From Anastrepha obliqua (lineage: Eukaryota; Arthropoda; Insecta; Diptera; Tephritidae), in assembly GCF_027943255.1 (NCBI RefSeq), contig NC_072896.1, forward strand, positions 123,225,879 to 123,289,878: DNA of 64,000 nt. The letters are read 5' to 3'. Position numbers and translations under genes: made by a program. Shown here one piece after another: positions 44,940 to 56,320 of this stretch; the first letter of the stretch is position 1, and every line of letters begins with the position of its first letter. The notes below the pieces were generated by a model. It did not search any database. It was not told the origin of the DNA and worked only from the letters and a program-made list of their open reading frames with translations.

Positions 44940-45500
44940 TCTTATGAATTGGCGCGATAACCGCTTATGCGATTTTGGCCGAGTTTAACAAAGCGCGCCA
45001 GTCGTTTCTTTCTCGTGCTAACCGGCGTCGGTTGAAGTGAAACCAAGCCTTTCTCCACCTGCACTTTCCAACGCAGAGGCGGCCTTCCTCTTCCTCTGCT
45101 ACCACCAGCTGGTACCACATCGAATACTTTCAGAGCCGGAGCGTTTGTATCCATTCGGACGACATGGCCCAGCCAACGTAGCCTGGGGATCTTCATTCGC
45201 TGCGCTCTGTTTGTGTCGTCGAAAAGCTAATACAGCTCACCATTCCATTGCCTGCAAAGGTCCAAAAATCGCTTATAACTGTCAACTTGGTGACTTGGGT
45301 GCCGTTACGCGAGTGCATCGACTGTTTGTTTGAAGACAGGAGGTACTTCGTTTTGTCCTCGTGCACCACCAAACTCATTCGCTTTGCCTCTTTATCCAGT
45401 TTGGAAAAGGCATAACTAACAGCGCGGTTGCGATTCTCCTTTCATGGGTCTTTTCCAAGATTTGGCGTATTGTGAATATTTGATCGTTGGTGGACTTTTC
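44940..45500 (-). mobile_element. RTE-like LINE, second copy, with internal deletions
   Basis: On the minus strand: GFKPEKSTNDQIFTIRQILE, KTHERRI, then a jump to remains of SYAFSKLDKEAKRMSLVVHE, DKTKYLLSSNKQSMHSRNG, a second jump, and KIPRLRWLGHVVRMDTNAPA, LKVFDVVPAGGSRGRGRPPL. The same blocks occur in the copy at 26.9-28.2 kb, where the intervening regions are still present. This copy has lost most of the RT core, including the active site and the GAEAWT region. Both copies show the same C-terminal end. Confidence 0.85.
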
Positions 45501-45889
45501 AGGTTTAAAGCCATTCTAGTTTTATAAAAATTCCACTTTTAAAAACTCTTTGTCTTTTTTAATCACTTTTGAATTCGTTAGAATTTCCTTTTCGTAAGAA
45601 TGGAAGATATGCTCAGTAGGGTTATATGCCATCGATCTGAATAGCTAAAGATTGAAAAAATATTGTTTCGTTTATATAGCCAATTGTTTACATTATATGA
45701 AAAAAATATCGGAAATTGCTTACTTAAAAAGCGCGCTTTACATACACAAGTATGTCTACATTTTTTTTGCTGAAATGTTGGTACAACTGTCCTCTATAGT
45801 TCCGCAGAGTTTGAGAGTGATCTAATTGACATTTAATTATATCAGTGAACCGCAGCTGAGCTCTGCGACTTTCACTATAGATAAAAATA

Positions 45890-46715
45890 TCGAATAAAGG
45901 GTTTGTTTTAAATGTTGTGCTTTGAACGGGATTTCAGCTGCTGAATCATTGAAAATGTCGCAGAAAGCCTATAGCGAGTGTGCTTTATCAAAAACAAGGG
46001 TCTACAAGTGGTATGAGGCTTTTGCAGATTGCCGAGAAGTCGTAGAAGATTTGCCCCGGTGTGGTCACCCATGAACGTCTTCAACGGATGAAAATCTTGA
46101 CAAAGTCAAGGAAATGGTGCTGGACAACCACCAAATCATTATTTAAGCTTGAGGGAGGTAGCTCGTGACCTTAACGTGTATCACGAATCACGTGAGCCGA
46201 AACGCTATCCACGTGAGCCGAAACCCAATAAACCACGTCAAATTCGGTCAAAAGTTAAAGTCGTGCTACTCGTTTTCTTTGATTATCATAGTGTAGTGCA
46301 CTCGAAATTCATTCCAAATGGTTCTATGGTAAAAACAGAATATTATTTGGAAGTTATGCGACGTTTGATAGAGAATGTGCGTGGGAAACGGCCCAATATG
46401 GAATCTGGCACTATGTTAACGCACCGTCTCACAAGGTTCATATTGCGAACAATTTTTTGACCAAAAACTCGACAAAGATCATCGAACAACCACCGGATTT
46501 AGCCCTGCAACTTTTTCCTTTTCTAAAAACTTAAATTGCCACTCCGCGGACGCCGCTTTGAGTCTCAAGAGTAGAATTTGCTGAAGAAGCTGAAGAAGAT
46601 ATCTTCAAACGCCTTTAAAAGGGGCTTTGATGACTGGACTAACCGTTGCCATATGTGTATTGCTCCGAATGGAGCCTATTTTGAAGGCGACAAAATAAAT
46701 TTTGATGATTAAATA
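45890..46715 (+). pseudogene. Decayed mariner, internally deleted
   Basis: Pieces in order: NGISAAESLKMSQKAYSECA, TRVYKWYEAFADCREVVEDL, STDENLDKVKEMVLDN, LREVARDLNV, then a deletion joining directly to EPKPNKPRQIRSKVKVVLLV, FFDYHSVVHSKFIPNGSMVK and TEYYLEVMRRLIENVRGKRP. The second catalytic box is lost and the third is scrambled to PPDLAL-like. The C-terminus WTNRCHMCIAPNGAYFEGDK-like is still visible. The first catalytic box (GDETW) falls in the deletion. Several stops. Terminal repeats were not resolved. Confidence 0.8.
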
Positions 46716-46719
46716 ATTA

Positions 46720-47090
46720 TTTCCATTTCCATATTATTCCCATATTATTTCCACTTCCATGAATTTAAGACCTGGATGTCTTTTGTACACAAAATTTTCA
46801 ACGGGCGACGATTTTTATATAATTTTAAAATTTTTTAAATTTCTCAAGTTTGGTTGTTGGATTTTTGAGAGTCTATGCGTTATAAGTTCATCGCTCGACG
46901 TTCATATATTTCATGACATATCGCCTAAAATAGTCTCAGAATTAGTAAATAACTATAGCACAGGGACTTACTGAGAAGTTTTGGTAATTTGTTTCTTTTT
47001 TAATAAATTTTAATTACTCTTTTATGAGCATGCAGTTCATTGTACTATAAATTTCCGTATGAATCCCAGTTTCAAACTTTGCACAAATTA
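46720..47090. other. No gene recognised
   Basis: A 71-codon open frame (46759-46974, +) without motif. Confidence 0.4.
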
Positions 47091-47094
47091 GGTT

Positions 47095-47480
47095 AGGTAG
47101 TAATGATCGCCCAAAGAGTGGGCCCACTTGGGTGAAAGAAGTTTGATTCATCCTTTGTGATACCATTGCAAGAGGGGAAAAAGAGGTGAAGGAAAAAACG
47201 ATAGTGCGAAAAGGAAAGGGGTGGGGAAGGTTGAGTATTTGTGGACTATGAACGGTGACTCATTTGCGGTTGTGTTAGCTTCTTTATGCTGCTGATGAAG
47301 TTAATCAGAAAAGAAAAGTGGTGAGAACCAAGTTGCTTGAATCTTAGTCCCGCGAGAGCTGGGCAGGTAAGGAGCGGGTGCTGAGATGATTCCACCTCAT
47401 CCTCCATACAGTTGACGCAAAGAGGACTCGAAGTAATTCCGAGTCTAACCCCGCGGATAGTGCCCCGTGTACAAGTTAAG
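47095..47480 (-). mobile_element. LINE C-terminal tail and 3' UTR
   Basis: The minus strand carries VRLGITSSPLCVNCMEDE, then ESSQHPLLTCPALAGLRFKQ, the C..C...H...C tail of R1/LOA-type LINEs (one position mutated). Its 3' UTR runs to the left edge, which ends as CCTAACCTAA on the minus strand. The 5' truncation is about 80 codons before the stop. A purine-rich stretch (47170-47230) belongs to the UTR. Confidence 0.7.
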
Positions 47481-47540
47481 AAAGTAAAAAAAAAATTTCA
47501 TATAAATTTGAAATTTTTTAATCAATAGCTTAAAAAAAAT

Positions 47541-47690
47541 CGAGTATGCAGTTTTATAGTCCATTGAATTTTGTTATAGCAAATCACAAGTATGAAATTA
47601 CTAGAAAATTGTGTTAACTTTTTATACTTTTTTTGCAGAAGATGTGGGTTTTTTCTTCTATACAAATGAAATGTTGAAAATTCGTTACCG
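47541..47690 (+). repeat. Short dispersed repeat (GAGTATGCAGTTTTATA type), copy 2
   Basis: CGAGTATGCAGTTTTATAGT then CCATTGAATTTTGTTATAGC. A further shared block TTTCTTCTATACAAATGAAA lies downstream, as in the copy near 61 kb. Confidence 0.5.
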
Positions 47691-47699
47691 AAGCAAGTG

Positions 47700-48505
47700 G
47701 CCGCTTATTTCTAAAAATCAAATATAAGCTGCATTTACAAAAACAATACTTTTTTTCTAAAGCAGTTTGAGGGGCAGCAAGCATTAATTCAGTTTGCTCG
47801 ACCAAAACCAAATACTTAATCGAAGCCACAAATCATTGCTGTGCCAGGCTGGACATAGATGGTTAGGTATAATTTATGGTCTTACAAATTAAAAAAATTT
47901 TCCGCCTAAGTACACAGAATCTACGATATTTTCAACAGGCAATGCAAGTTTTTTGGTTGTGCTAATTTATTTGTATTTGTGTTTTGTGTTTTGTTTTTCT
48001 GCTTTTTTTTTAATTTTGTTTTCGTTTTATTTTTTAGTTTTTCCCGTATTTTTAATTTTTTTCGGTTTGTTTTTTTTTTGCAGCGGTGCTTTGTTTTTCT
48101 TGCTTTGTCATTCAATATTTGCCCGACGCATATTTGCCCAGCATCTTTCAAAAGCATTTTACTTCAGCTGTAAATATTCAAGAAAAAGTGGGAAAAATGA
48201 GCACTCACACAGCGACCTAAACAAATACACAGGTGCCATAGAAAGAAATAAAAGAAAAGAGAAAAGCCAAAGGTACTCAAAAAATATGCATTGTTTTGTA
48301 AAGTTATGTAAAACTGAAAAAATACGGCATTTGCAGATTATCGAAAACTTTTCGGTCGCTTGAAGTATTCTTACACCGCAATAATTGATGGCATTGTGCA
48401 AGACGACCATGCGGTTGATACCAAGCTCGATGCCCACTAGAGACATGAAATATGAAATGTTAGGGAAAATATACCATATTCCTATAACAATCGCCAAGTC
48501 AAGCA
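47700..48505. other. T-rich low-complexity DNA, no gene
   Basis: A TTTG/TTTTC-rich run at 47960-48110 creates spurious phenylalanine-rich open frames on one strand and lysine-rich ones on the other. Nothing else recognised. Confidence 0.55.
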
Positions 48506-48507
48506 TT

Positions 48508-48675
48508 TACAAGCCTCCGAGAGTATTTGTGGCATGAAAAAGCAGCTCATAAAAACCCACTGTTGGCTGGCGCATGCGGCATGAAATTGCCGACCACGAA
48601 TTGTAGTAGATGCTTGGCCAAGTACTTAACAAAGGCTGTGAGCACCAACTATATGTATATATATATATACACGCA
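48508..48675 (+). repeat. tRNA-derived SINE, 3' part (copy E)
   Basis: Only the body remains: AAGCCTCCGAGAGTATTTGT, GGCATGAAAAAGCAGCTCAT, a diverged centre, then GCTTGGCCAAGTACTTAACA. It ends in the TA-rich tail typical of this SINE (TATATGTATATATATATATA), which passes into a CA microsatellite. Confidence 0.7.
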
Positions 48676-48748
48676 CACACATACATATATATATGAATAT
48701 ATCACACTTATACATCCATATTTTCTTTATTATGTTTGGAAATTTCAG

Positions 48749-48855
48749 CGAAAATGTTTGCATTCCCTCTGGATGTACTGCGAGTGGTTCTTGCGTATTG
48801 TCTCAGCGCTCAGCAGCCCACATCCACACAAACACTCTCGTTCAGAGTTGAGGAC
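48749..48855 (+). other. Candidate host exon encoding a signal-peptide-like start
   Basis: Acceptor TTTCAG|CG and donor GGAC|GTAAGT bound a 107-nt stretch. ATG at 48754 opens 34 codons in phase 0: MFAFPLDVLRVVLAYCLSAQ followed by QPTSTQTLSFRVED. The first 20 residues have a hydrophobic core and small residues near the end, like a secretion signal. The ending FRVED recalls the start of cadherin-type repeats, but that is only an impression. No neighbouring exon was identified. If real, it is the best evidence here for a host gene. Confidence 0.35.
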
Positions 48856-48859
48856 GTAA

Positions 48860-49685
48860 GTTGCGGGCGCATATTGAAAGTAAAATTTATTTTCACAGCG
48901 CTCAACCTGCACGAAAGTACTTCAGTTGGTGGCGGTGTGGCCCTTCTGCCGGCAATTCGTCGCATTCATATTTGTAGTCGTGTATTTGTGTGTGTCAGTG
49001 GCAATTGTAGATGTAATTGGTATTGCCACTGTGGATAGTGTAAAAAGTTTTATTTGCTTTGCCATTTGTTGGTGTCAATGAAGGGGAATGAATGTGTGAG
49101 CAGGCGCGCCCACAAAAGACAAGTGAAAGTGATTTGGCTCGATGGCATCATTACCAACAAATGCGAGATAAAACTTTTAAATAGAAAAGTTGCCCCAAAG
49201 TCATTGTCTTGGGATGAAGGTGAGCCAATATGCGATAATGAGGAAAGCAGTTGACTTTGTATGCATACCTGCTTGTATAAATCTCAACAGAAACTTAGAA
49301 ATGCGGGAATGATTTTAAAGATGTTGGACTTCAAAAATAGCTCGAAATGTTGGATTTCAAAAATAACTCGAGACGAACAGATGAAGATTAAATTTAAAGA
49401 ATTTCGAGTAAAGCTCAAGTTAAATTAAATTGAAATTCTAAAATTAAAAAAAAAAAAACTAAATTTCAATTAAAAAAAAATATTAGTTAAAACATATTAA
49501 AACTTTAAATTTAAAATTTATTATATTAAATATTTAAAATTTAAAAAATTAAAAAATTAAAATTTTAAATTTAGAAAATATTTTAAATTGTAGTTTAATA
49601 TGATTTAATTTAACCACTCTTTTATATTTGATTAATAAAAAAATTAAAAAAAAAATGCTTATCACAAAATGAATGCTCAGTTAAT
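48860..49685. other. No gene recognised; very AT-rich right half
   Basis: 49430-49660 is almost purely A and T (AAATTTAAAATTTA-type). A GC-neutral stretch to its left has no supported gene. Confidence 0.5.
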
Positions 49686-49689
49686 TGTT

Positions 49690-50625
49690 GAAAGCTGCTT
49701 TGGTTGCACGTGTTTCGGCTCGTCTTCGATTTTTACCTATTCAAAAAGATGGATCAAAGAACCTGCATCAAATTTTGTGTGAAAAACCAATAGAAGTGCG
49801 CGGATGCATTCCGAATGTTGACTGTGTCATACGGAGAAGCTACTGTGGACCAAAGCAACGTTTTTCGGTGGTACAAACTGTTCTCAGAAGGCCGAGAAGA
49901 TGCGAACAACGTTTTCGTTGCGTGCCGGACGCCCGAGCACTTCAACAACTGACGAAAAAATTGATGAAGTGAAGAAAATGGTATTGGCCAATCGTCGAAT
50001 CACCGTTAGAGAAGTTGCTGGAGACCTAGACATATCGATTGGCTCGAGCCATTCGATTTTTTTCAATTATTTGGGCATGAGACAGGTCGCCGTAAAATTC
50101 GTACCAAAACAGCTCAATTTCGACTAAAAGCAGCATTGCATGAACATTGCTAATGAGATGTTGGACTTTGTCCGCGACGACCCAAATTTGCTCCAGAGGG
50201 TCATAACTGGTGACGAATCGTGGAACGTGGAAACCAAAGCTCAATCATCTCAATGGAAGCGCCCGCACGAACCAAGACCGAAAAAGGCGCGCCAAGTTCG
50301 GTCGAATGTAAAAGTTTTGCTTACCGTTTTCTTCGATTGTAGAGGCATTGTACCTAAAACAACACACTAATGATGCCACAGCCACCGTATTCCCCAGATC
50401 TGGCCCCTGTGACTTTTTCTTGCTCCCGAAACTGCAGAGGCCCATGGAAGGACTACGCTGCGCTACGATTGACGAGATCAAGACGGCATCGCAGGAGGAG
50501 CTGAACAAGATAAAAAACCGACTTTTTGAAGTGCTTCGAAGATTGTAAAAAACGTTGACACAAGTGCATAATATCCCATGGAGACTACTTTGAAGGGGAC
50601 AAAGTAGATATTAATGAATAAATCA
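49690..50625 (+). pseudogene. Mariner, decayed, second catalytic box deleted
   Basis: ATG near 49750 opens MDQRTCIKFCVKNQ and helix-turn-helix remains in two frames (NVFRWYKLFSEGREDANN). Then LANRRITVREVAGDLDISIG and SSHSIFFNYLGMRQVAVKFV, a stop, and QRVITGDESWNVETKAQSSQ with the first catalytic Asp (GDESW). RPKKARQVRSNVKVLLTVFF follows. A deletion from GIV to PPYSPDLAP removes the HHDNAP box. The C-terminus survives as RHRRRS-type shifted frame and GDYFEGDKVDINE at about 50618. Unlike the copies at 10.5, 19.6 and 45.9 kb, it keeps the first Asp box and loses the second. Confidence 0.85.
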
Positions 50626-50699
50626 ATAATGATAAAAGAATGCCGAGCAGCCCTAAATGATAATAGCGTCGCATAGAAGATACGAGCGATGAATATGGT

Positions 50700-50960
50700 A
50701 GAAGCTGTAGAGATGATTGCAATTGTCCAGCCTTAGCTAAAATCAGAGTAGGTCGTCTAGGTAAACACTTTTTCAATTCTCCTACAGAACTATCTGGCGC
50801 GTGGATTAGACTAATCCTGCGCTTCATAAGAGCCTTAAAATGGTTTCATGAAAGTAAATAAACAAGGTTCCCGTGCCACACAGTGGTATCACAACGGACC
50901 TGTGAGGTCTAAGTGAGTTGGTCATACATACCGACTACCACCATAACCTAACCTAAATAA
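50700..50960 (+). mobile_element. LINE 3' end with CCTAACCTAA tail
   Basis: Reads CPALAKIRVGRLGKHFF, LSGAWIRLILRFIRALKWFH and a stop near 50857, the last ~50 codons of an R1-like LINE. The UTR has CAGTGGTATCACAACGGACC and GGTCTAAGTG, and closes CATAACCTAACCTAAATAAA. The same tail is found at 60.85 kb and, reversed, near 570-625. Confidence 0.7.
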
Positions 50961-50964
50961 ATAA

Positions 50965-53140
50965 CAAAAAAATTAAAAAAAACTCACAATTCTCGATATT
51001 TTTGAACACACCTCGTATGTATGTATGCTAATAACTATGTACAGCATATTCCAATTTGCATAGGAACTCTTTTATTTTGAAGCTGGGCTCCCCTGTAAGG
51101 CTTTTGCCGTCATAAACTGCACAAACTTGCAAAAGAGGCGTGTCAGTAAGCTTAAATATGTTGAAAAAGGATGAAATTAATTTTAAAACTGCAACGAATC
51201 AAAAGTGGCTCAATTAATTTGAGTACTGTTTCTTTGCCATTGAATTGTAAAGTTCTTACTATTATTCTTCGTTAATTCACTTTAAAAATTATTTCCTATT
51301 CTTCTTTAAATTTTGAAAATAGAAAAAAAGAAGTTGGGAAAATTGCTGTTTGTGTGCATGGTTGCAAAGCGAGTATAAAAAATGTCTGCTCTCTGATATC
51401 TATAACAGCTGATTTCTAATTGTGTCGCTTACTTTTGAAACAAATTGCTGTCTCAGTACCTGGTCGTAAAGAAAAAATAAAAGATGTCTGATCTTTGATT
51501 TCCTCTGTTTCTGCTGTCTCTTTACTGAGTCGCTTACTTTCAGCGAGATTGCTAAAATTGTTTCGCGATTTTTCGCCGCTGTCATCTATTCTTCATGCAG
51601 AGTACATCAGATAACTTTTTCCAGACTTTAAGCTAAATAAATGTGGTCTGCACATTTTCTGAGATAAAAATAAAATTGCTCAAAAAAGATTATGCCATTT
51701 TACACCCATCGCATTTGCTTGAATCTTTATCCCATCCGAGTAAAAACTGTCAGTTGCAAAATATATGACTAAAGTGACGTTAAAAAATAAATTCTTCTTT
51801 GATTACTCCGCACACAAAAAATATGACAAACGAAAGAAAAAGAAAACACGCGAAACAACGCCAAAGGCTCTTTAAATGCCATTTAATTGCCGCCATTGAG
51901 TGGCAGCCGTTTTATCGGTCGCACGATAAATGAAAATGAACCAGTAGTGGTAGCCGCAACTGCCAGTTAAATGCGCTCAATTCGCTTCTTTCTGCCATCT
52001 ATCACAATCATTTAAATTTGCATTTCCTGCGCTTTCTTTTGTCTTTGTGCGCATTCTTCTGCTGCCTGTCGCCTAGCGTCTCCGTGTTCTACGCCATTGG
52101 ATAGCAAAAATGCAGTCATTACCTTGGCTTTGTGAGCAGGCACAAAGCAATATGCAGCTGCATTCATTATGCGTCATTTTTGCGAAGCAACTGTGGAAGA
52201 GGAAAACCCAGTAATAATGATGAAATGGAGGAAAGCGCAAAGTTTTCGTATTTCTTTATTGCTTGAATGCGTGCTTTTGCATATCCTGAGGCGTAGTATC
52301 ACTGATAGACCCACTGTTGGTTACAGCTACTCACAGCACTTGCCATTGTCGTCTACTCAAGTCATTAAAGTGTGGCAATAAGTACAATAAAAGTTCGCTC
52401 TCAACGCGCACTTATACATTTTTGCTTAATTTTTTTATTTTGGTTTGTAGTAGCATTTTATTCTCTGCTAAATCTGAGCAAAAGTCTATATAAATGTATT
52501 ATATTTTTATGAAACTTTTAAATGGACAAATACAGCAGGGATTTTTACTAAATGACGAGTTGGTTGGTATATGTGGCGAGTATTTTACGACTCCAATTAG
52601 CGCTAAAACGCATCATTTTATTAACATCGCTCACTTTTTCTGCTGAAAATATGCGGTACCGAAAATATTTATAATGGCCCAAGGGGAGCGGCTGCAAATA
52701 AATATTATGAATTTTCATTATCCAAGCTAAAACAGGGCTTAGTCTACTTCAAAATATTGCGAATAGCTGCAGATACAGCTCTACTGTCTACATCTTGCGC
52801 CTCCAGCGAACTATAGCTCCTATCCCGGCTCCTATCATCGCTTAGTGTTCCATGGCCTGCAGAAATGCTTGCTATAACTTTGTTGGTATAGTTCCATTGT
52901 TCATTTTGAGAGAGGCTGCATATTAATTTATAAAAGAAGAAAGGTCCACGAGCTTACACAGCCTATGTAGGAAAGTAAATTTTATCAGCTACAAACAATC
53001 GAGGCTTAGTTATTATTGAGTGATTTGTGAAAAAAAACTCAAAGAAAAGGGATCTCCGAGTTAATTGCTACTTATATTGGGTACCTCGCTCAGAGCCTTT
53101 GCCTTGACTAACGAACGATTAATAGAATACTTTTGCATTC
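50965..53140. other. Unique DNA, probably intergenic or intronic
   Basis: Moderately AT-rich with many short mixed-composition patches (51870-52120) that look like ordinary fly non-coding sequence. No gene or element recognised. Confidence 0.5.
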
Positions 53141-53149
53141 TAAATTGCC

Positions 53150-53515
53150 AAGTTAGAGTAAATCAGCGCTAGAAGATTTCTCCGCTTGGTTCGCGACAAT
53201 TTTCACTTCACTCCAGCTTAGGTTCACATAGCGGATTTTTAGTTGTAGAAGTCGTCTCCAGGTATTTGCTGGTCTATCTCACCTACAGCTACCATAAAGC
53301 TTCCAATCAGTAGAAGTTATTGTTAGGTCTGGGATTTTGCGTAGGACATGACTAATCCAGCCCCATTTTCTTTTTCTGTATCTCAAGAAGCAGGGCCGCT
53401 CGTTGAGTTTTGCTTTATAAGTCCGCGTTTCAGATCATTTTTGGCCGGCATATCTTCAAGATTCTCCTCAGGCAACGATTTATGAATACTTATAGCGCAA
53501 TATTGTCAACTTTTT
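53150..53515 (-). mobile_element. LINE C-terminal fragment, RTE-like group, decayed
   Basis: The minus strand gives VFINRCLRRILKICRPKMI, a stop, KTQRAALLLEIQKKKMGL, then in another frame HVLRKIPDLTIT, and finally TWRRLLQLKIRYVNLSWSEV with KIVANQAEK. This is the same block order (NRCLR.I..I.WP..ISN..LW, K.KW.WIGH.LRK, TW) as the plus-strand LINE at 34.0-34.4 kb. Stops and frame changes are frequent. Confidence 0.65.
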
Positions 53516-53699
53516 AGACCCTTCTGGTTTTGCATCAATGCCACATAAAAATTGTAAAATTTAATTTATTAGAGTAACAAAAATATGTATGGAAATGTTT
53601 GGCGAATTTATAAAAATTTGATATTTACATAAAAAAATATATTTAAAAACTAGAAATTAAAAAACTAAAAATTAAGTTTATTAGAGCAACAAAAGAGCC

Positions 53700-53900
53700 A
53701 GTAAATGTAAGGCAGATAAAGAGAGAGGGAGAGACCCGAGAGAGAATGAGAGAGAAAGAGAAAGAGAGAGGAAGAGACCCGAGAGAGAATGAGAGAGAGA
53801 GAGAAAGAGAGAGGGAGAAAGAATATATATCTAAATAAATTCACAACATGTGCAGAGAATACAAATAGAAAAAATTTACAAAAAACGAAGAAGGATCGAC
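53700..53900 (-). repeat. Dispersed repeat with GA microsatellite, copy 2 (left part)
   Basis: Reverse complement of the 36.98-37.09 kb segment: TTTGTATTCTCTGCACATGT, TGAATTTATTTAGATATATA, then the CT/GA run (53720-53830). The upstream half of the repeat lies beyond the Transib at 56745-57010, so the transposon and some other DNA separate the halves. Confidence 0.65.
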
Positions 53901-54172
53901 CGGTGCACATACAGGTATTTGAAAGATCTACGGGGTCAAAACTCCATTCAACAAAACAATAAATACATTTACACAAATGACTTCCTGAGGTACCTGACCC
54001 TTCCGAGAACAAAAGCTAGCCCCTCCCGCGCACCCTACAAGCATTTGACATACGAGAACGGCAGTCGGAATTCGATGGTATCACCTCGTGTACGTTATCT
54101 GTTCTCGGCACTCTTGCAAAACCCAAACTTTAAAAGTGAAATTTTATGTTTTTGTGTTCAACAGTGGAATAA

Positions 54173-54709
54173 AGAGTTATGGATTCTGAAGCATCAGGTT
54201 AGTAATGAATGAAATCAATTAGAATCTTTATAATTTTCAAGTATTAAAGTTAACTTTTCAACCCTATAAGTACACACCTTCTCAAACTACTTTTTTTTCG
54301 TAAAATAATATTTGTTAGTCAATAAGTAATACTATCGAGATAGATCCGGGTAAGATTCGATTGTAATTGTTTAGTATGTACCTTGTTTTAACAATTCATC
54401 AAAGAATTTGATCCGGTTAAGTCCGGATAAACGGTATGTTAGAGTTATGGATCCTGAAGCATCAGGTTAGTAATGAATGAAATCAATTAGAATCTTTATA
54501 ATTTTCAAGTATTAAAGTTAACTTTTCAACCCTATAAGTACACACCTTCTCAAACTACTTTTTTTTTTCGTAAAATAATATTTGTTACTCAATAAGTAAT
54601 ACTATCGAGATAGATCCGGTTAAGATTCGATTGTAATTGTTTAGTATGTACCTTGTTTTGACAATTCATCAAAGAATTTGATCCGGTTAAGTCCGGATAA
54701 ACGGTATGT
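54173..54709 (+). repeat. Tandem duplication of exon 1 and intron inside the Transib
   Basis: Two direct copies of about 268 bases (54173-54440 and 54441-54709) differ at only four or five single bases plus one T in a T-run. Each begins AGAGTTATGGAT, contains the start codon, the short first exon and donor CAG|GTTAGTAATG, and ends CCGGATAAACGGTATGTTAG. The gene thus has two alternative first exons (start at 54179 or 54447). Confidence 0.92.
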
Positions 54710-56320
54710 TAGTACTTTGAATGTTGTTGGTAAAATTTTATGAAGAAGGTCTTTTCCATTACAAGGGATTAAGCGAAATATTTATTTGTTGTAGGTTCAA
54801 TGGGAACATCGGGAATGAGGATTGTGACTAGAAAATACTTGTTTGACCTCATGAACAATGAAAATTTACCCAACATAGAGGCAAGGCTAAATTTCTTGAA
54901 AGATCAATTCAAGTCTATTAAAGGATAATAAGAAGAACAAATAAGAAATCCTTTCCTTGTTATAGTCTTTTACAAAAAGAAAAAAAGAAGTGTTATCCGC
55001 CACCAGAATCTTGCACTGTAAATAGTACAGGTGCGGAAGCCGAATTGCAACCTTTGGTCGACCTTACCGTTAGACGATTATCGGACTACCACGAAGAGGT
55101 ACTAACAACATTGAAGGCCCAAGAATGTAAGACCCTTAAATTAATTTGTAAATGGGGTTGCGACGGGTCCCAACAGACCCAGTTCAAACAAAAGACTGAA
55201 AATGATACGGATTCAGATACGAACATTTTTCAAAGCTGCTTTGTTCCTGTAAAATTAGTATGCGGCCAAAACATGGAGAAGACTATATGGGAATTTTGTC
55301 GGCCTATAAGATTTAAATTTATCAAAGAGACTACTGATGTAACGGAGCAAGAAATTAATCACGTCAATAATCAGATAAACAGTCTGGTTGCAAGAGAATT
55401 TGACTTGAGTGGCAAACATTATTCAGTGAAACATGAAATTATAATGACAATGGTTGACGGAAAGGTCTGTAATGCTGCCACAGGAACCACATCAACCAGT
55501 CGTTGCTACATTTGCGGCCCAACCTCAAAGGATTTCAACAATTTGGATATAACAATAGATGTTAATTTCGAGGCTATTCAATTCGGTCTTTCGGTACTAC
55601 ATGCCAGGATAAGAATATTTGAGAGCATTCTCCATTTGACTTATAAGTTGCCAGTAAAAAAATGTAGAGCAAGAAAAACAGAAACTTAAAAAAGCCTCGA
55701 GAAAGAGAGAAAACAAGAGATCCAGGACAGGTTTCGCCAAGAAACGGGATTGTTAATAGATATGCGTAAGGCGAATTTCGGTAATACCAATGACGGTAAC
55801 ACAAGCCGAAGATTGTTCGACAATCCTCAATTAGCATCCGATATAACAGGCATCAGCTACGAATTAATATATAGACTGAAAGTTATTCTAGAAACAATTT
55901 CTAGTGGTCATAAAATTAATCCTGAAAAATATGATATTTATGCAACAGGAACTGCTCGATTATATGTGGCATCCCATGACACCCACAATGCACAAAATAC
56001 TTATTCATGGAGCTGTTATAATAAAAAATGCTTTGTTACCAATTGGCCAGCTCTCTGAAGAGGCTGCAGAAGCCCGAAATAAGCATTTCCGCTCTTACCG
56101 GCTAGATTTTGCCCGAAAATTTACTAGAGAAACTATCAACAGGGATATTTTTAACCGCCTCCTTTTAAGTTCGGACCCCTTAATGAGCTCTAGGAGGCAA
56201 ATAAAAAGAAGAAAGTCCCAATCATTTCTGCCAGAAACATTGGAAATGCTCATGCCTGCTTATCCAAACCTAGAATTTTCTTCACGTAGCGATGAAGAAA
56301 ATCTAGATAATACCATTTGA
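54179..56320 (+). pseudogene. Transib (RAG1-core-like) transposase, inactivated
   Basis: Exon 1 (54179-54197, MDSEAS plus one base) splices to exon 2 at 54793 (TTGTAG|GTTC): GSMGTSGMRIVTRKYLFDLM. A stop at the end of DQFKSIKG and a shift follow. The core resumes with KWGCDGSQQTQ (first Asp, compare RAG1 D600), FCRPIRFKFIKETTDVTEQE, TMVDGKVCN (second Asp, compare D708) and RCYIC (zinc cysteines). One TAA lies at 55687-55689. GNTNDGNTSRRLF and ASDITGISYELIYRLKVILE continue in the same frame. After a shift near 55980 it gives HKILIHGA (zinc histidines, compare RAG1 HKTLAH) and SEEAAEARNKHFRSYR (catalytic Glu region, compare E962). It ends at 56318-56320. All catalytic and zinc landmarks survive; three or four lesions disable it. 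Confidence 0.9.

Noticed and set aside
47953..48363. 136-codon hydrophobic open frame resembling a membrane protein
   Set aside because: It is translation of a T-rich tract; the opposite strand gives a lysine-rich frame over the same bases.
53665..54012. Open frame with Ser/Leu repeats on the minus strand
   Set aside because: It translates the GA/CT microsatellite and the Transib left terminus; not a gene.
53850..54212. 120-codon frame across the Transib left end
   Set aside because: It crosses the target duplication and terminal repeat and overlaps exon 1 in another frame.
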